Shown here: one piece after another, positions 10,371-19,467 of the stretch
Position numbering within the stretch: the first letter of the stretch is position 1
How the letters are laid out: every line of letters starts with the position of its first letter
The notes under the pieces: generated by a model
The model's input: only the letters and a program-made list of their open reading frames with translations
Told to the model about the DNA's origin: nothing
The model's database searches: none
Position numbers and translations under genes: made by a program
Source of the DNA: Actinomortierella ambigua
Taxonomy: Eukaryota > Mortierellomycota > Mortierellomycetes > Mortierellales > Mortierellaceae
Assembly: GCA_016098155.1 (NCBI GenBank)
Contig: JAAAJB010000499.1
Coordinates: forward strand, 1-26,702
Direction: 5' to 3'
Length of the DNA: 26,702 bases

Positions 10371-10540
10371 TGGAGGTCTCTCTCTCTCTCTCTCTTTCTC
10401 GTTTTTTTTGTTTCCTTCTATCCTGATCTCCTTTGCCTATCTCTTTTGCCCCGCTCGATGGTTGGGCATGGCCACCCTGAAAAAAAATGGCAGAAAGAAA
10501 AGAGAGAGAGAGAGAGAGAGAGAGGTATAACAGCACCTCC
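10371..10540. repeat. Inverted (CT)n / (GA)n pair
   Basis: A GGAGGT followed by (CT)n lies at about 10372-10400, and (GA)n followed after a short gap by ACCTCC lies at about 10500-10540. The two arms could pair into a long imperfect hairpin with a loop of about 100 bases. No terminal target duplication or transposon protein is seen, so I call it a repeat pair only. Confidence 0.6.
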
Positions 10541-12109
10541 TGGCCCCTTGTTATTTTTTTTCTGACTGTGCTCTAGTACACATTCGTGATGGGATCCATG
10601 CCTGTAGAGCTTCTCCCCTTGGACAACAAAGCAGCAGGCACGCGTGCGGTTAGGCCTCATTTTGCCATCCTTTTTATTTTGTGCACACGGGTAATAAGAT
10701 GGGGTTGGGTGTTTTTTTATCTCGGGGGGTCCCTCGCTCAGTACCTAGGCCATGAATGATAGGCATGCAAGTTTAACCACCTGCCGCCCTTTTTTTTTAT
10801 ATTTCTTTATTTCTCTCTTTCTCTTTCTCTTTTTTTGTGCAATGTGCGGCTCTCCTTTGTTTTTTTTTTCCTCTTCTCTTCTCTTCTGGTCTTTCTTTCT
10901 CTCTTTCTTTTTTTTTTGGGCGGCAAAGCAACCTCACCTCACACGGGTTGTCCAGCTGGCCCTAAAAAGGGCACGCGTGCTTCCCCTCGATGATTGATTG
11001 CAGTGTTGTCTGCGCACAAGGGCGCACGGCCCAGCGTATAATATGGATGGATGGACGGCTGGATGAGAGCATTTCTCCATGTTTGAATATATATAGCGCG
11101 AGACAGATTACCACGTTCAAACCAGTGCATCCCATGCAGCTCTCTACCGGACAGGCAGACAGACGTATGGCTTGCTGGGAGTCGGTGCATTGTTTTCCTT
11201 TAAAACCTTGTTTGCCTCGATTTGGTTGCCCCCATGGATGCCTTCCTTTGTGTTACAAGGGCCACCCCTCCCAAGTTGGCAGCTGGATCCCCCCCTTTTT
11301 TTTCTTTTTTACATTATTTATTTACCTTTCTTTTTTCGCGCCAGGTTTGTGTGAAGACCCGTGGCTGGGCTCCTTGGGATGTTCTCGCGTGTACAGATGG
11401 TGTTGGCTCTTGTAAAGCAGGCATGCCAATGGTGTTTCTTCCGTATACAAATGGTGGCGAGGCGAATGATCAACACGGCGTATCAGAGAAGGGGCAAGGA
11501 GAGTCAAGGTGAGGTCTCATCCAAGCCTAGAGAAGCGAGGGCGCGAAGGGAAGAAGAAGAAGAAGAAGAAGAGGAGGGAAAAATAAAGGAAGAGGTACGT
11601 GATGAGGGTATAGCGTGAATGTTGAAGACATGAAGAGAGGGGTAGGGAAAGAGAAGAGAAAGAAGAGAGCAGGGAAAGGGTGTGTGGGTTGTGAAAGGTA
11701 GGAGGAAGGGGGTGGGGTGGTGGCGATAGAGTACTGCTGTATAGTCGTAGTCGCGTATGATGAGTGCAGTTCAGTTGACTACGAGAATCCATCTGACTTT
11801 GGCTTGGACATAAGGGGCCAGAAATGGATGGGACTTTGTCGGAGGAGCCGTTCATTCGATCGCGGAGCAGAACCCAGAACCCCCCCGAGTTCACGTGCAT
11901 TTGTGAGGAAAAAGAAAGTTCAATGCTTGAACAAGGGAAAGAAGGGAGAAATTTCTGCCTCTGCCCCCCACATCCACACACATACACCCACCACTCTTCT
12001 TTTTTTCCCCGTCTTGACTGATTCATTCTCTCTGCATTGTTTGTCCACCCATCCAATCCATCCACCCCTTTCCTTCTCCCCCGACATTCTCTCCTCTCCT
12101 CTCCTCTCT
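10541..12109. other. PEX13 distal upstream region, no supported gene
   Basis: The region alternates between T/C-rich blocks (10780-10920, 11290-11340) and A/G-rich blocks (11530-11690). ORFs in it are low complexity and without domains. It probably contains the PEX13 promoter towards its right end, but no TATA box is clear. Confidence 0.45.
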
Positions 12110-12111
12110 GT

Positions 12112-12157
<46 letters not shown>

Positions 12158-12181
12158 CACTCCCACTCTCACCCTCACCCT
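12110..12181 (+). repeat. (CTCTCA)n pyrimidine tract upstream of PEX13
   Basis: About 70 bases of tandem CTCTCA and CTCCCA units end only 17 bases before the PEX13 start codon, so they most likely lie in the leader or core promoter. The equivalent region before the kinase gene is also C/T-rich on its sense strand. Confidence 0.85.
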
Positions 12182-12197
12182 CTAGCCCCACCATAGC

Positions 12198-13800
12198 ATG
12201 GCTTCCCCTCCAAAGCCCTGGGAACGAGCTGCTGGCGTCTCGGCTGCCTCTACTACCTCGGCTCCCCTGCCCGCTGCTTCGGCTCCCATCGTCTCTCCCG
12301 CTGCCGCTACTTCCCTGGCAGACACCTCTTCCCCTCCTGCCCTGCCTGCCCGCAATGCAAACATGATGGGCACCACAACCACATCCTCTGCCTACCGTCC
12401 AGGTAAAAACTAATCCTCTCCTTCTCTCTCTCCTCCCTTCTTGTTCTCTGCCCGAACAAGACGAATTCGCCCGTGATTGTTCACAAACTCAATAAGAGCC
12501 TGTTGCACAGTGTGTGTGGGGTGATTGTGTACACTTTACTCACCCAACAATCATTCATCTTTCCCAACTCTTTTCTCTCCAATCCATTTATTCATTCACA
12601 TTGTCAGGCATGTCAGGCATGTCAGGCTACGGCACCTCATACGGCTCGGGAATGAACTCTTACTCAAGTGGCTACAGTGGCTATGGTGGTACTGGTGGTT
12701 ACGGCAGCAGCTACTCCTCCCCTTACAACCGCATGGGATACGGCTCCAGCTATGGTGGATACAACTCCTACAGCTCCCCGTATTCTCGCATGGGCATGTA
12801 CGGCAGCTCCTACGGCAGCTCCTACGGCGGCGGCTATGGTGGCGGCTATGGCGGCTACGGCATGAACCGCATGGGCATGGGCATGAATGGCATGAATCCC
12901 ATGAATCCCGAAGAACTGTCATTGATGCAGCGCATGGAGCAAGGCTCGGCTCCTACGTTCCAGCTGATCGAGTCTGTCGTCGGTGCCTTTGGCGGCTTTG
13001 CACAGATGCTCGAGTCGACGTTTATGGCGACGCATTCGTCCTTCATGGCCATGGTCGGTGTGGCGGAGCAGTTTGGTCATCTGCGGTCGTATCTGGGCCA
13101 GATCCTGAGTGTCTTTGCATTGTTGCGCTGGGCAAAGTCGCTGCTCTATCGGTTGATCGGCAAGAAGATGCCCGTCAATGCCCAGGAGCTGACCCCGGGC
13201 AACTTTCAAGAGTTCCAGGCTCGCCCACGCCTGTCCAAGCGACCCATCGTCCTCTTCTTGTTGGCCGTCATTGGTCTGCCTTACTTGATGGGCCGTCTGA
13301 TCCGTGCATTGAGCCGCCAACCAGAGATTCAGCAGCAGCAGCAGGAACAGCAGCAACAACAGATTGCTGCTGGAGGTCAGGTCGTCGCAGCACCTGTCAA
13401 CCCACAGAACCTGGACTTTGCGCGTGCATTGTACGACTTCCAGGCTTCGGGCCCTCAAGAGCTTAGTTTCCGACGAGGAGACATCATTGCCATTCTGAGT
13501 CGTCATGATCCTCTTGGCCAAGAGTCTCAATGGTGGCGTGGACGACTTCGTTCGGGCGAGATGGGTCTGTTCCCCAGCAACTATGTCGAAATCATCAACA
13601 AGGGCAACAATAACAACAATAACAGCAATAACCCCGCATCAGCACCAACACCAGCAGGAGCACCAACCAACGCACCGGCAGGACTCCCTGGCGCACCAGG
13701 TGCGCCCTTGCACGATCACGCAGCCAAGGCTGCCTCACAGACCGCGGTGGATTTGCAAGCTGCGCTTGCAGGATCTGCCTTTGAAAAGTTTGAGTTTTAA
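12198..13800 (+). CDS. PEX13: Peroxisomal membrane docking protein PEX13
   Basis: Two exons, 12198-12402 and 12608-13800, give 465 aa. The start follows a CT-rich leader and yields SPPKPWE, the usual fungal PEX13 opening. After a Pro/Ala/Ser-rich segment, residues 69-165 are Gly/Tyr/Ser/Met-rich (YGSSYGG-type repeats). Residues about 170-300 carry the conserved membrane region, with a clear hydrophobic segment near 279-300 (PIVLFLLAVIGLPYL). A Gln-rich linker (about 308-320) precedes an SH3 domain at about 339-400, with ALYDF, WWRG and FPSNYV. The tail is Asn/Pro/Ala-rich. PEX13 sits in the peroxisomal membrane with PEX14 and is needed for import of PTS1/PTS2 matrix proteins; its SH3 domain binds PEX14 and, in yeast, PEX5. 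The intron is phase 1 (CCA G|GC) and its 3' site is followed by two 9-bp repeats each ending in CAG. Identification is very secure. Confidence 0.96.
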
Positions 13801-14275
13801 GCAGAACGCGAATCTGAAAGGGGGGAGGGGTCTGGGGAAAAGGTTGACCCCACCCCTACTTCTCTTTCCCAGACCCCTTCCCCCCTTTCTTCGTTTTTGC
13901 CATGATTACATGCCCTATTTCCACAAACAACAAAACACCCCCATCCACCTTTGGACGATACTCCCTCTTCTGATCCTTTCTTTCCTTTTTTTTTCTTACT
14001 CTATCTCCCCTTCCCTCTCCACTCACCCTTGTGAGAATTGTGTCGACAACAATCCAAACTGTCGCTTGATGTCGCTTCTCGTACTGTAATATATTTTTGT
14101 TTCTTCGCTCCTCATCGAATGATCCGTGTTGATGTTGCTATTGTACATTGGGAGGAAAGGTGGGTATGATGTGGATGACCATATGAAAAATAAAAGTGGC
14201 AGAGGAAGAAAAGCAGCGCGAGAACAGAGCAGGTGGCGAAAGTGGTGGCAGTGGTAGTAGTGTGCGCATGTTTCA
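13801..14275. other. Convergent 3' region between PEX13 and MAD3
   Basis: The two genes end tail to tail here. The left part contains a strong inverted repeat just after the PEX13 stop. The rest is C/T-rich with T runs near 13985, and A/G-rich with an AATAAAA at about 14190 on +. No gene is seen; the 3' UTRs of both genes probably share or overlap in this space. Confidence 0.6.
13816..13889 (+). terminator. Stem-loop in PEX13 3' UTR
   Basis: The arms at 13816-13838 and 13867-13889 are complementary over about 22 base pairs with one bulged base, rich in G:C (G6 and GGGGTCTGGG blocks). The loop is 28 bases. The structure begins 15 bases after the stop codon. Eukaryotic Pol II genes do not need hairpin terminators, so its role in 3' end formation or mRNA stability is only inference. 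Confidence 0.65.
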
Positions 14276-16550
14276 CTAGGGGTCGCGATAGACTTCAAAG
14301 AGCCGTGTTGGGGCCTTCTTGGGGGTAGCACCACCAGAGGCCATCTGGGGTAATGGCATCGGCCGAGTGATTTTTCGACTTGAACTACCAGCAGCAACAG
14401 GGGCGGGCCGCTCACGGCCCGTCATGCTGGTAGCCTCACGGTGAGCTGATATCCTTCCACTCTGAATGGCGGGCCTGGAGGAAGTGGAAGATGATGATGA
14501 AGAAGAGGAAGAGGAAGAGGAAGAGGACGACGGAGCTGCTCTCTGAGACAAAGAGCCCCGCGGTGCTGCAGAGTGGACGGTTGTCGGCCGATTCGAGGAG
14601 CCTAGTTGGCTCGGCCGCTGCAGCTGCTGCCGTTGAGGTTGATATGGCGCATGGTGGGCAAGTGGCGAAATTGTGGCAGAGTCTCGTGGTCGTTTTGGGG
14701 TAGGAATATCCTGCGCAGTGATTGTTGTCGCCACAGGCAGGTCTTCGAAAGTGGTTAGTGTTGGTGTTGGTGTTGGTTTTGGAATTGGTGTTATTGTTGT
14801 TGTCGCATGATCATCCCTTGGAAGCGGCCGTTTGTTCTCCGTGCGTGCCCTAGGCTCGTGTGAAGAGGGGGCAGCAACATCCAAATCCTCCTCCTCCCTC
14901 TTTGTCGGTTCCTCCGCGACCAGGTGGGCACTCCCCAGCGGAGGTTTCGGCATTGCTCCCTCCAAGCTTGAAAGAGGGTGTTTCCGAATGCGCTCCGTCT
15001 CACTCATCGACGTGTGTGCACAGAGGGTAGCAGGCTCCTGTCCATCAGCGGATCCAGCCACGACGTCGGATGTTAATTGATCACCCAGTGCCTATCAGAT
15101 TGATACATGTGGTTTACGGATAGTCAGTAAGAAGCTGACGAGGGATTAGCATGCAAAGACATCTTTCGATAAGGAAAGGCCCTTACGTTGTCATCATGGT
15201 ACACCTTGAGCTTGGCAATGGGTGCTTTGGTGGTTGAAGCCGACGATTGTTGGTACTGGACTCCCTTCCACGGCACGGGATCTTGAATGTTCTCTTTCCG
15301 ACGCACTTGCTGTGATCCAATCTCTCGCCACGTCGACGGGCCAGCCGTCTTGATCGCTGTCGTCCTGCTTGCCTTGGCAATAGCCCTTTCACCCTTCTCG
15401 CCCGTTGGATCCACAAAGACCTCTAGTTTGGCGTTGGGCCGGCGATTCGGTGCCGTCGATGACGATGAAGATATTGAAGTTGTCGTGGTACTGGGCCTTG
15501 AAGCGGCGCTATTGTTTCCAATCGGCTGATGACCGCGCGAGCTACTGTTGCCATGAGCAGAAGAGGTGGAGGATGCCGATTCCTTGACGCCGAGTATCCT
15601 CCGCTGTATCCGGTCAGCATGCGTGCTGCTGGTTCCCGAGATTCCGGCTGTAGTTGAAGCAAGAGCAGCTGCTGCCTCGTCCTCGTCCTCCTGCCGTTGA
15701 AGCTGTTCTAAAAGTCGTTGTTCCTCTATCCGCCTTTGAAGATCCTCTACTTTCCTCCTGATCTGTTGTATAGGTTGCGCTCCACGGTGAACACCCAGCT
15801 GCAAGATCTCGAGTGCCTTCTTTTGCCTATTTGGGTCGCCCCAATTCAATCCGTCACAAGCCTGGTTAGGAGATCATGTCGACAAACCTAAACAACACAT
15901 GCAATACGCATATAAACACATCGAAGCATGACGTACTCTCCGGCGCGCTCAAGATAGTCGCCATAGTCCTCATAGTACATGGCCAGCTGGGTCCCAATCT
16001 CGTTCGCCATCATAAACTTGAGGATGTCTAGCGGGTCCTCGACCATGGCGGTGTATGTGGAGAAGATTCTGTAGAGTCGAGGATCGTTCTTGTGCTCTTC
16101 GTCGTCTTTGAAGCGCCTGATCGCGCGGTCGAGGAGCGGGAGAAGCCCTGACTCGGGGCTTTGTCCACCTTGTGGATAGTTTTCAATGATCCACTTGACA
16201 TAGCGAAGGTAGGCCTCAAGGGGATCCTGCTCGTTCTCGTCGTTGCTGTTGTCGTCGTCGTTGTCATTTTCATTGTCGTCTCTGTCTTTGCCTTGCTTGG
16301 CAAGATGTTGGTGATCGACTTGGCTGCTGTCGACACGGTTGAGTTCTTCCTGGAACTTTGCGTGGCCCGCGGCGAGCTCATTCGCACGGTCGGTGTGTGA
16401 GGTGGCGAAGAGGTGGTTTAGGACGAAGGCGCTGCGTCCGCTCTTGAGAGGCTGAATGTTTTCCTTTTCGAGTTCGATAGCGTCAAAGTCGACGATGGAT
16501 GTGTCACTGAAGGACATGTCGCACACCTCATGTGGATGCGAGTCATCCAT
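14276..16550 (-). CDS. MAD3: Mad3/BubR1-type spindle checkpoint protein
   Basis: Three exons, 16550-15937, 15826-15187 and 15091-14276, give 689 aa. A KEN box at 29-31 (KENIQPLKSGR) is followed by the Mad3/Bub1 TPR-like homology region (about 40-225), completed across the first intron as ERAG-E-QKKALEILQLGVHRGA. A second KEN box is at 382-384 (KENIQDPVPWKG). It is flanked by LEVFVDP (339-345) and LKVYHDD (411-417), and FEVYRDP ends the protein; these fit the Cdc20-binding ABBA pattern Fx[ILV][FY]x[DE]. Mad3 joins Mad2, Bub3 and Cdc20 in the mitotic checkpoint complex; KEN1 is the pseudosubstrate that blocks APC/C. There is no kinase domain, so it is Mad3-type rather than Bub1. I see no clear GLEBS (Bub3-binding) motif. 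The remainder is Ser/Thr/Pro-rich with a poly-Ser run. ATG 16550 is the first Met; the frame closes upstream at a TAA. It is divergent from ATG6. Confidence 0.93.
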
Positions 16551-16703
16551 AGGAAAGGGGGGAAAGGAGGAATTGTCGATTGGTGGCACACCGTCAGTCT
16601 CTTTCCTTTTGGACTACGAGTCACACAGTCTTGCAATTACGCTCTTTTTTGTATTTCAACACACACACATGTGGTGGCCGCATGCATCGTTGTTCAAATC
16701 GCC
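16551..16703. promoter_or_regulatory. Bidirectional promoter between MAD3 and ATG6
   Basis: Only 153 bp separate the two divergent start codons, so the promoters and both leaders must fit in or overlap this space. It contains T-rich and (CA)n stretches near 16650-16672. No TATA box is obvious on either strand. Confidence 0.7.
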
Positions 16704-19164
16704 ATGACAGACTCGCGCTCATTCTACTGCCAACGATGCAACCAGCAACTACGGATAGACGACTCACTGCAGAGCATCAACTCGGCTGCATTCGACTTGC
16801 TACTTGGTATGTCTCTTTGGCGTCGTGCATGCAGCCCTGTGCAGGCCAAAAAAAAAGGTGGTAGTTGGCACTCCGCTCCCCCCTCCCAGCCTTTACTTTA
16901 CATCATTGCTGAGAGACAATTATTATTGTTGTTTTTGATATGGATGTAGGCCCACTTTCTGACTCCAATGGACAGAGCAAAGGGGGCTCTAAAGCCTACG
17001 ATGGAGGTGCCTCCGGTTCGGACGAGGCCCGGAAGGCACCGTCGGGACAGGATAGTGGAAACGAGTCAGGCGGCTTACACGCCGAGTTGGCAGCGCATCG
17101 GCATCACCAACACCGCGATGCCATGTTCACAAGGACCATTCCACCAGGCGCCACATCAGCCCGTCGAGGAGGCCCTGGCTCTGCAGGGTCAGGTGGCGCT
17201 GGACTTGATGGTGCTGCATCGACAATCAATTTCGGCACCTCAGAGTCCTTTGTTGTTCTCCCTAAAGGGTCGTCAACCGATGGCCCCACTGGTGGTCATC
17301 GAGGATTGGGATCCAACTTAGGCTACTCTCGATCACATGGCCCTCATCTTTCTTCTAGGACCTCGCCGCATGAAGGAACCAACAGCCCTGCGTCCAACAA
17401 CGGTCAAAGCAACAACGGCAACAACAACAACAATACCAGCTACAACAACAGCAGCAACAACAATAACAACAACCTGAGCCGTTCGGCGTCGACACCATCG
17501 CCTGTACCACGCGGAGGATTAGGTGCTGGAAGCGACGTGACTGGCCTATCGCCTTCCTCTGCGCAACCATACGGTGCGTACCAGCCAGCAGCACTGGCGA
17601 TGGCTCAAAACGAGGCGAACAAGGACCGGATGGCGCGGGCGAGTCGACTCAAGACGACGGCAAAGCTGTTTGACCTGATGTCGGCCAAGTCGGACATTGA
17701 CCACCCGTTATGTCAAGAGTGCTGCGACATGTTGATGGACGGATTGACGAAGCAGTTGCGGGATGTGTCGCGAGAGCGCGACTGCTATATTGATTTTCTA
17801 AGGACGGTCAATACAAACGTGATTAGCCAGGAGGAGATGGAGGAACTGGAGCGTGAGATTGAACAAATCCAGTTGGATGAAAAGGCGTCGATCCAGACCC
17901 TGCGGGATATCGAGGAGCAACAAGAGGCTGTCAAGGCTGAGATTGCCAAGCTAGAGGAGGAGGCTGCCGAGCTCGACAAGGAGGAAGAAAGGTAAGGATC
18001 CCTTTTTTTTGTCTCGAACATCGTGAACATCATGTGGCATTTTTCAACAAAAAAAAATCCGCCGTATGACGTTCGTCCATGTTTCCATTACCCCCCAAGA
18101 CTCATCTAAGCTCTTTCTTCTTCGGCTACAACGCAATAATAGATATTGGCAGGAGTGCAATGAATTCCAGATAGCTCTCCAAGCCTTCCACGATGAACGA
18201 GACAGTCTCAACCTCAAGTATGACTACGACACACGGCAGTTGGAGAAGTTGCACAAAGCCAACGTGTACAATGACACCTTCTGTATCAGCCAGGACGGAT
18301 CGTTTGCAACGATCAATGGGTTCCGGCTAGGAAGGCTACCGGATCAGCCGGTGGATTGGCCAGAGATCAATGCTGCATGGGGCCAGACATTGCTGCTACT
18401 GCACACAGCGGCCAACAAGCTCAACTTTACTTTTAAGACGTACAAACTGGTCCCGTTAGGATCGTTTTCTCGGATTGACAAGATTGAGGGCGACAAGGCA
18501 AGCTATGAGCTATATGGATCCGGCGACTATGCACTTGGCCGCATGTTTATGAACCGAAGGTTTGATCAAGCCATGGTCGCGTATTTGAACTGTCTGCAGC
18601 AGTTGTGCGACTATGCTCAGCAGGAAGGTCCCAAGCTGGCATTCCCCTACAAGTAAGTCCTTTGCGGGGCTGGAGAGTGGCTACACCCCCCATACCTTTT
18701 TTTTTTCTTCTTTGGTAGCTTTGCCTGAAAGTGGGACACGGCTAACTTGTTTTCACTTCGTTCTCGTTGCGACTCTTTAGGATCAACAAGGACAAGATTG
18801 GTGACGCTTCGATCAAATTGCAGTTCAACCAGGACGAGACATGGACACGCGCCCTCCGATTCACACTTGTCAACACCAAGGTAAGCACAGGGGGAGAGGA
18901 TAGTGCAGACTGACATGTGCTTGGATGAAGAACAATAGTGTAGCTGGCAGCTGACAATTACTTTCTTCGTGTCTATCTTTCAATATCTGTCGTTTTCATT
19001 TTCCATAGTGGATATTGGCCTATGTTTCCAGTGCGACAGCACCCAAGATGAGTTCATATACGCCGTCGTCTTCGGCACCATCGCTGCCCATCTCGCGACG
19101 CCCATCGCCAGCGTTGCGGGGCGAGAGGAGTAGTGGCAGTGGTAGTGGTGGTGTTGCGCTGTAG
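16704..19164 (+). CDS. ATG6: Beclin 1 / Atg6 (Vps30)
   Basis: Five exons, 16704-16806, 16950-17991, 18143-18652, 18781-18880 and 19009-19164, give 636 aa, all GT-AG and in phase. An N-terminal CQRC (9-12) is typical. Residues about 36-260 are an unusually long low-complexity stretch with Asn runs (about 184-210) and the conserved SESFVVL segment near 132. The BH3-like segment RLKTTAKLFDLMS (from 267) leads to DHPLCQEC with a second CxxC (289-292). A coiled coil spans about 298-381, and the evolutionarily conserved domain fills 382 to near the end (YWQECNEFQ, INGFRLGRLP, NFTFKTYKLVPLGSFS, WTRALRFTLVNTKWILAYVSS). Atg6 is a subunit of class III PI3-kinase complexes I and II with Vps34 and Vps15, acting in autophagosome formation and endosomal sorting. 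It is longer than typical Beclins (450-550 aa) because of the N-terminal insert. Identification is certain. Confidence 0.98.
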
Positions 19165-19467
19165 AAACTGGCTGAAATGAAGTGGTCACATGGTGATGGG
19201 TGTGGTGTATTCGTCCCTGAAAAAAAAAAAGAGTTTGTGCTTGACCAAGAAGAGTCCCCATCAACACACACTCTCTTCACCTTTTCCAAGCAGCATCCCA
19301 CTTGCTCCGTGTCTCTATTGTCCATTCAACCTCTCATTTTTTTTCTTGCTGTGTTTGTCGCCCTCTGAAGGACCTCGTTTCTTTTCTCTCTTTCGCTCAG
19401 GCACGACCCATTCGCCCTCTTCCCACGTGGAGTACATCCAGCCAACACATCTCACATCCCCCCCCCC
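19165..19467 (+). other. Intergenic region between ATG6 and dynein intermediate chain
   Basis: This 303-bp space holds the ATG6 3' UTR (A-run near 19220) and a C/T-rich stretch that ends in a run of C immediately before the next ATG. No gene or clear promoter box is seen. Confidence 0.6.

Noticed and set aside
15838..15936. Alternative MAD3 splice using the CAG at about 15863
   Set aside because: With donor GA|GTACGT it runs into a TGA, and with a weaker donor it inserts ten unconserved residues. The AAATAG acceptor restores the conserved ERAGEQKKALEILQLG sequence.
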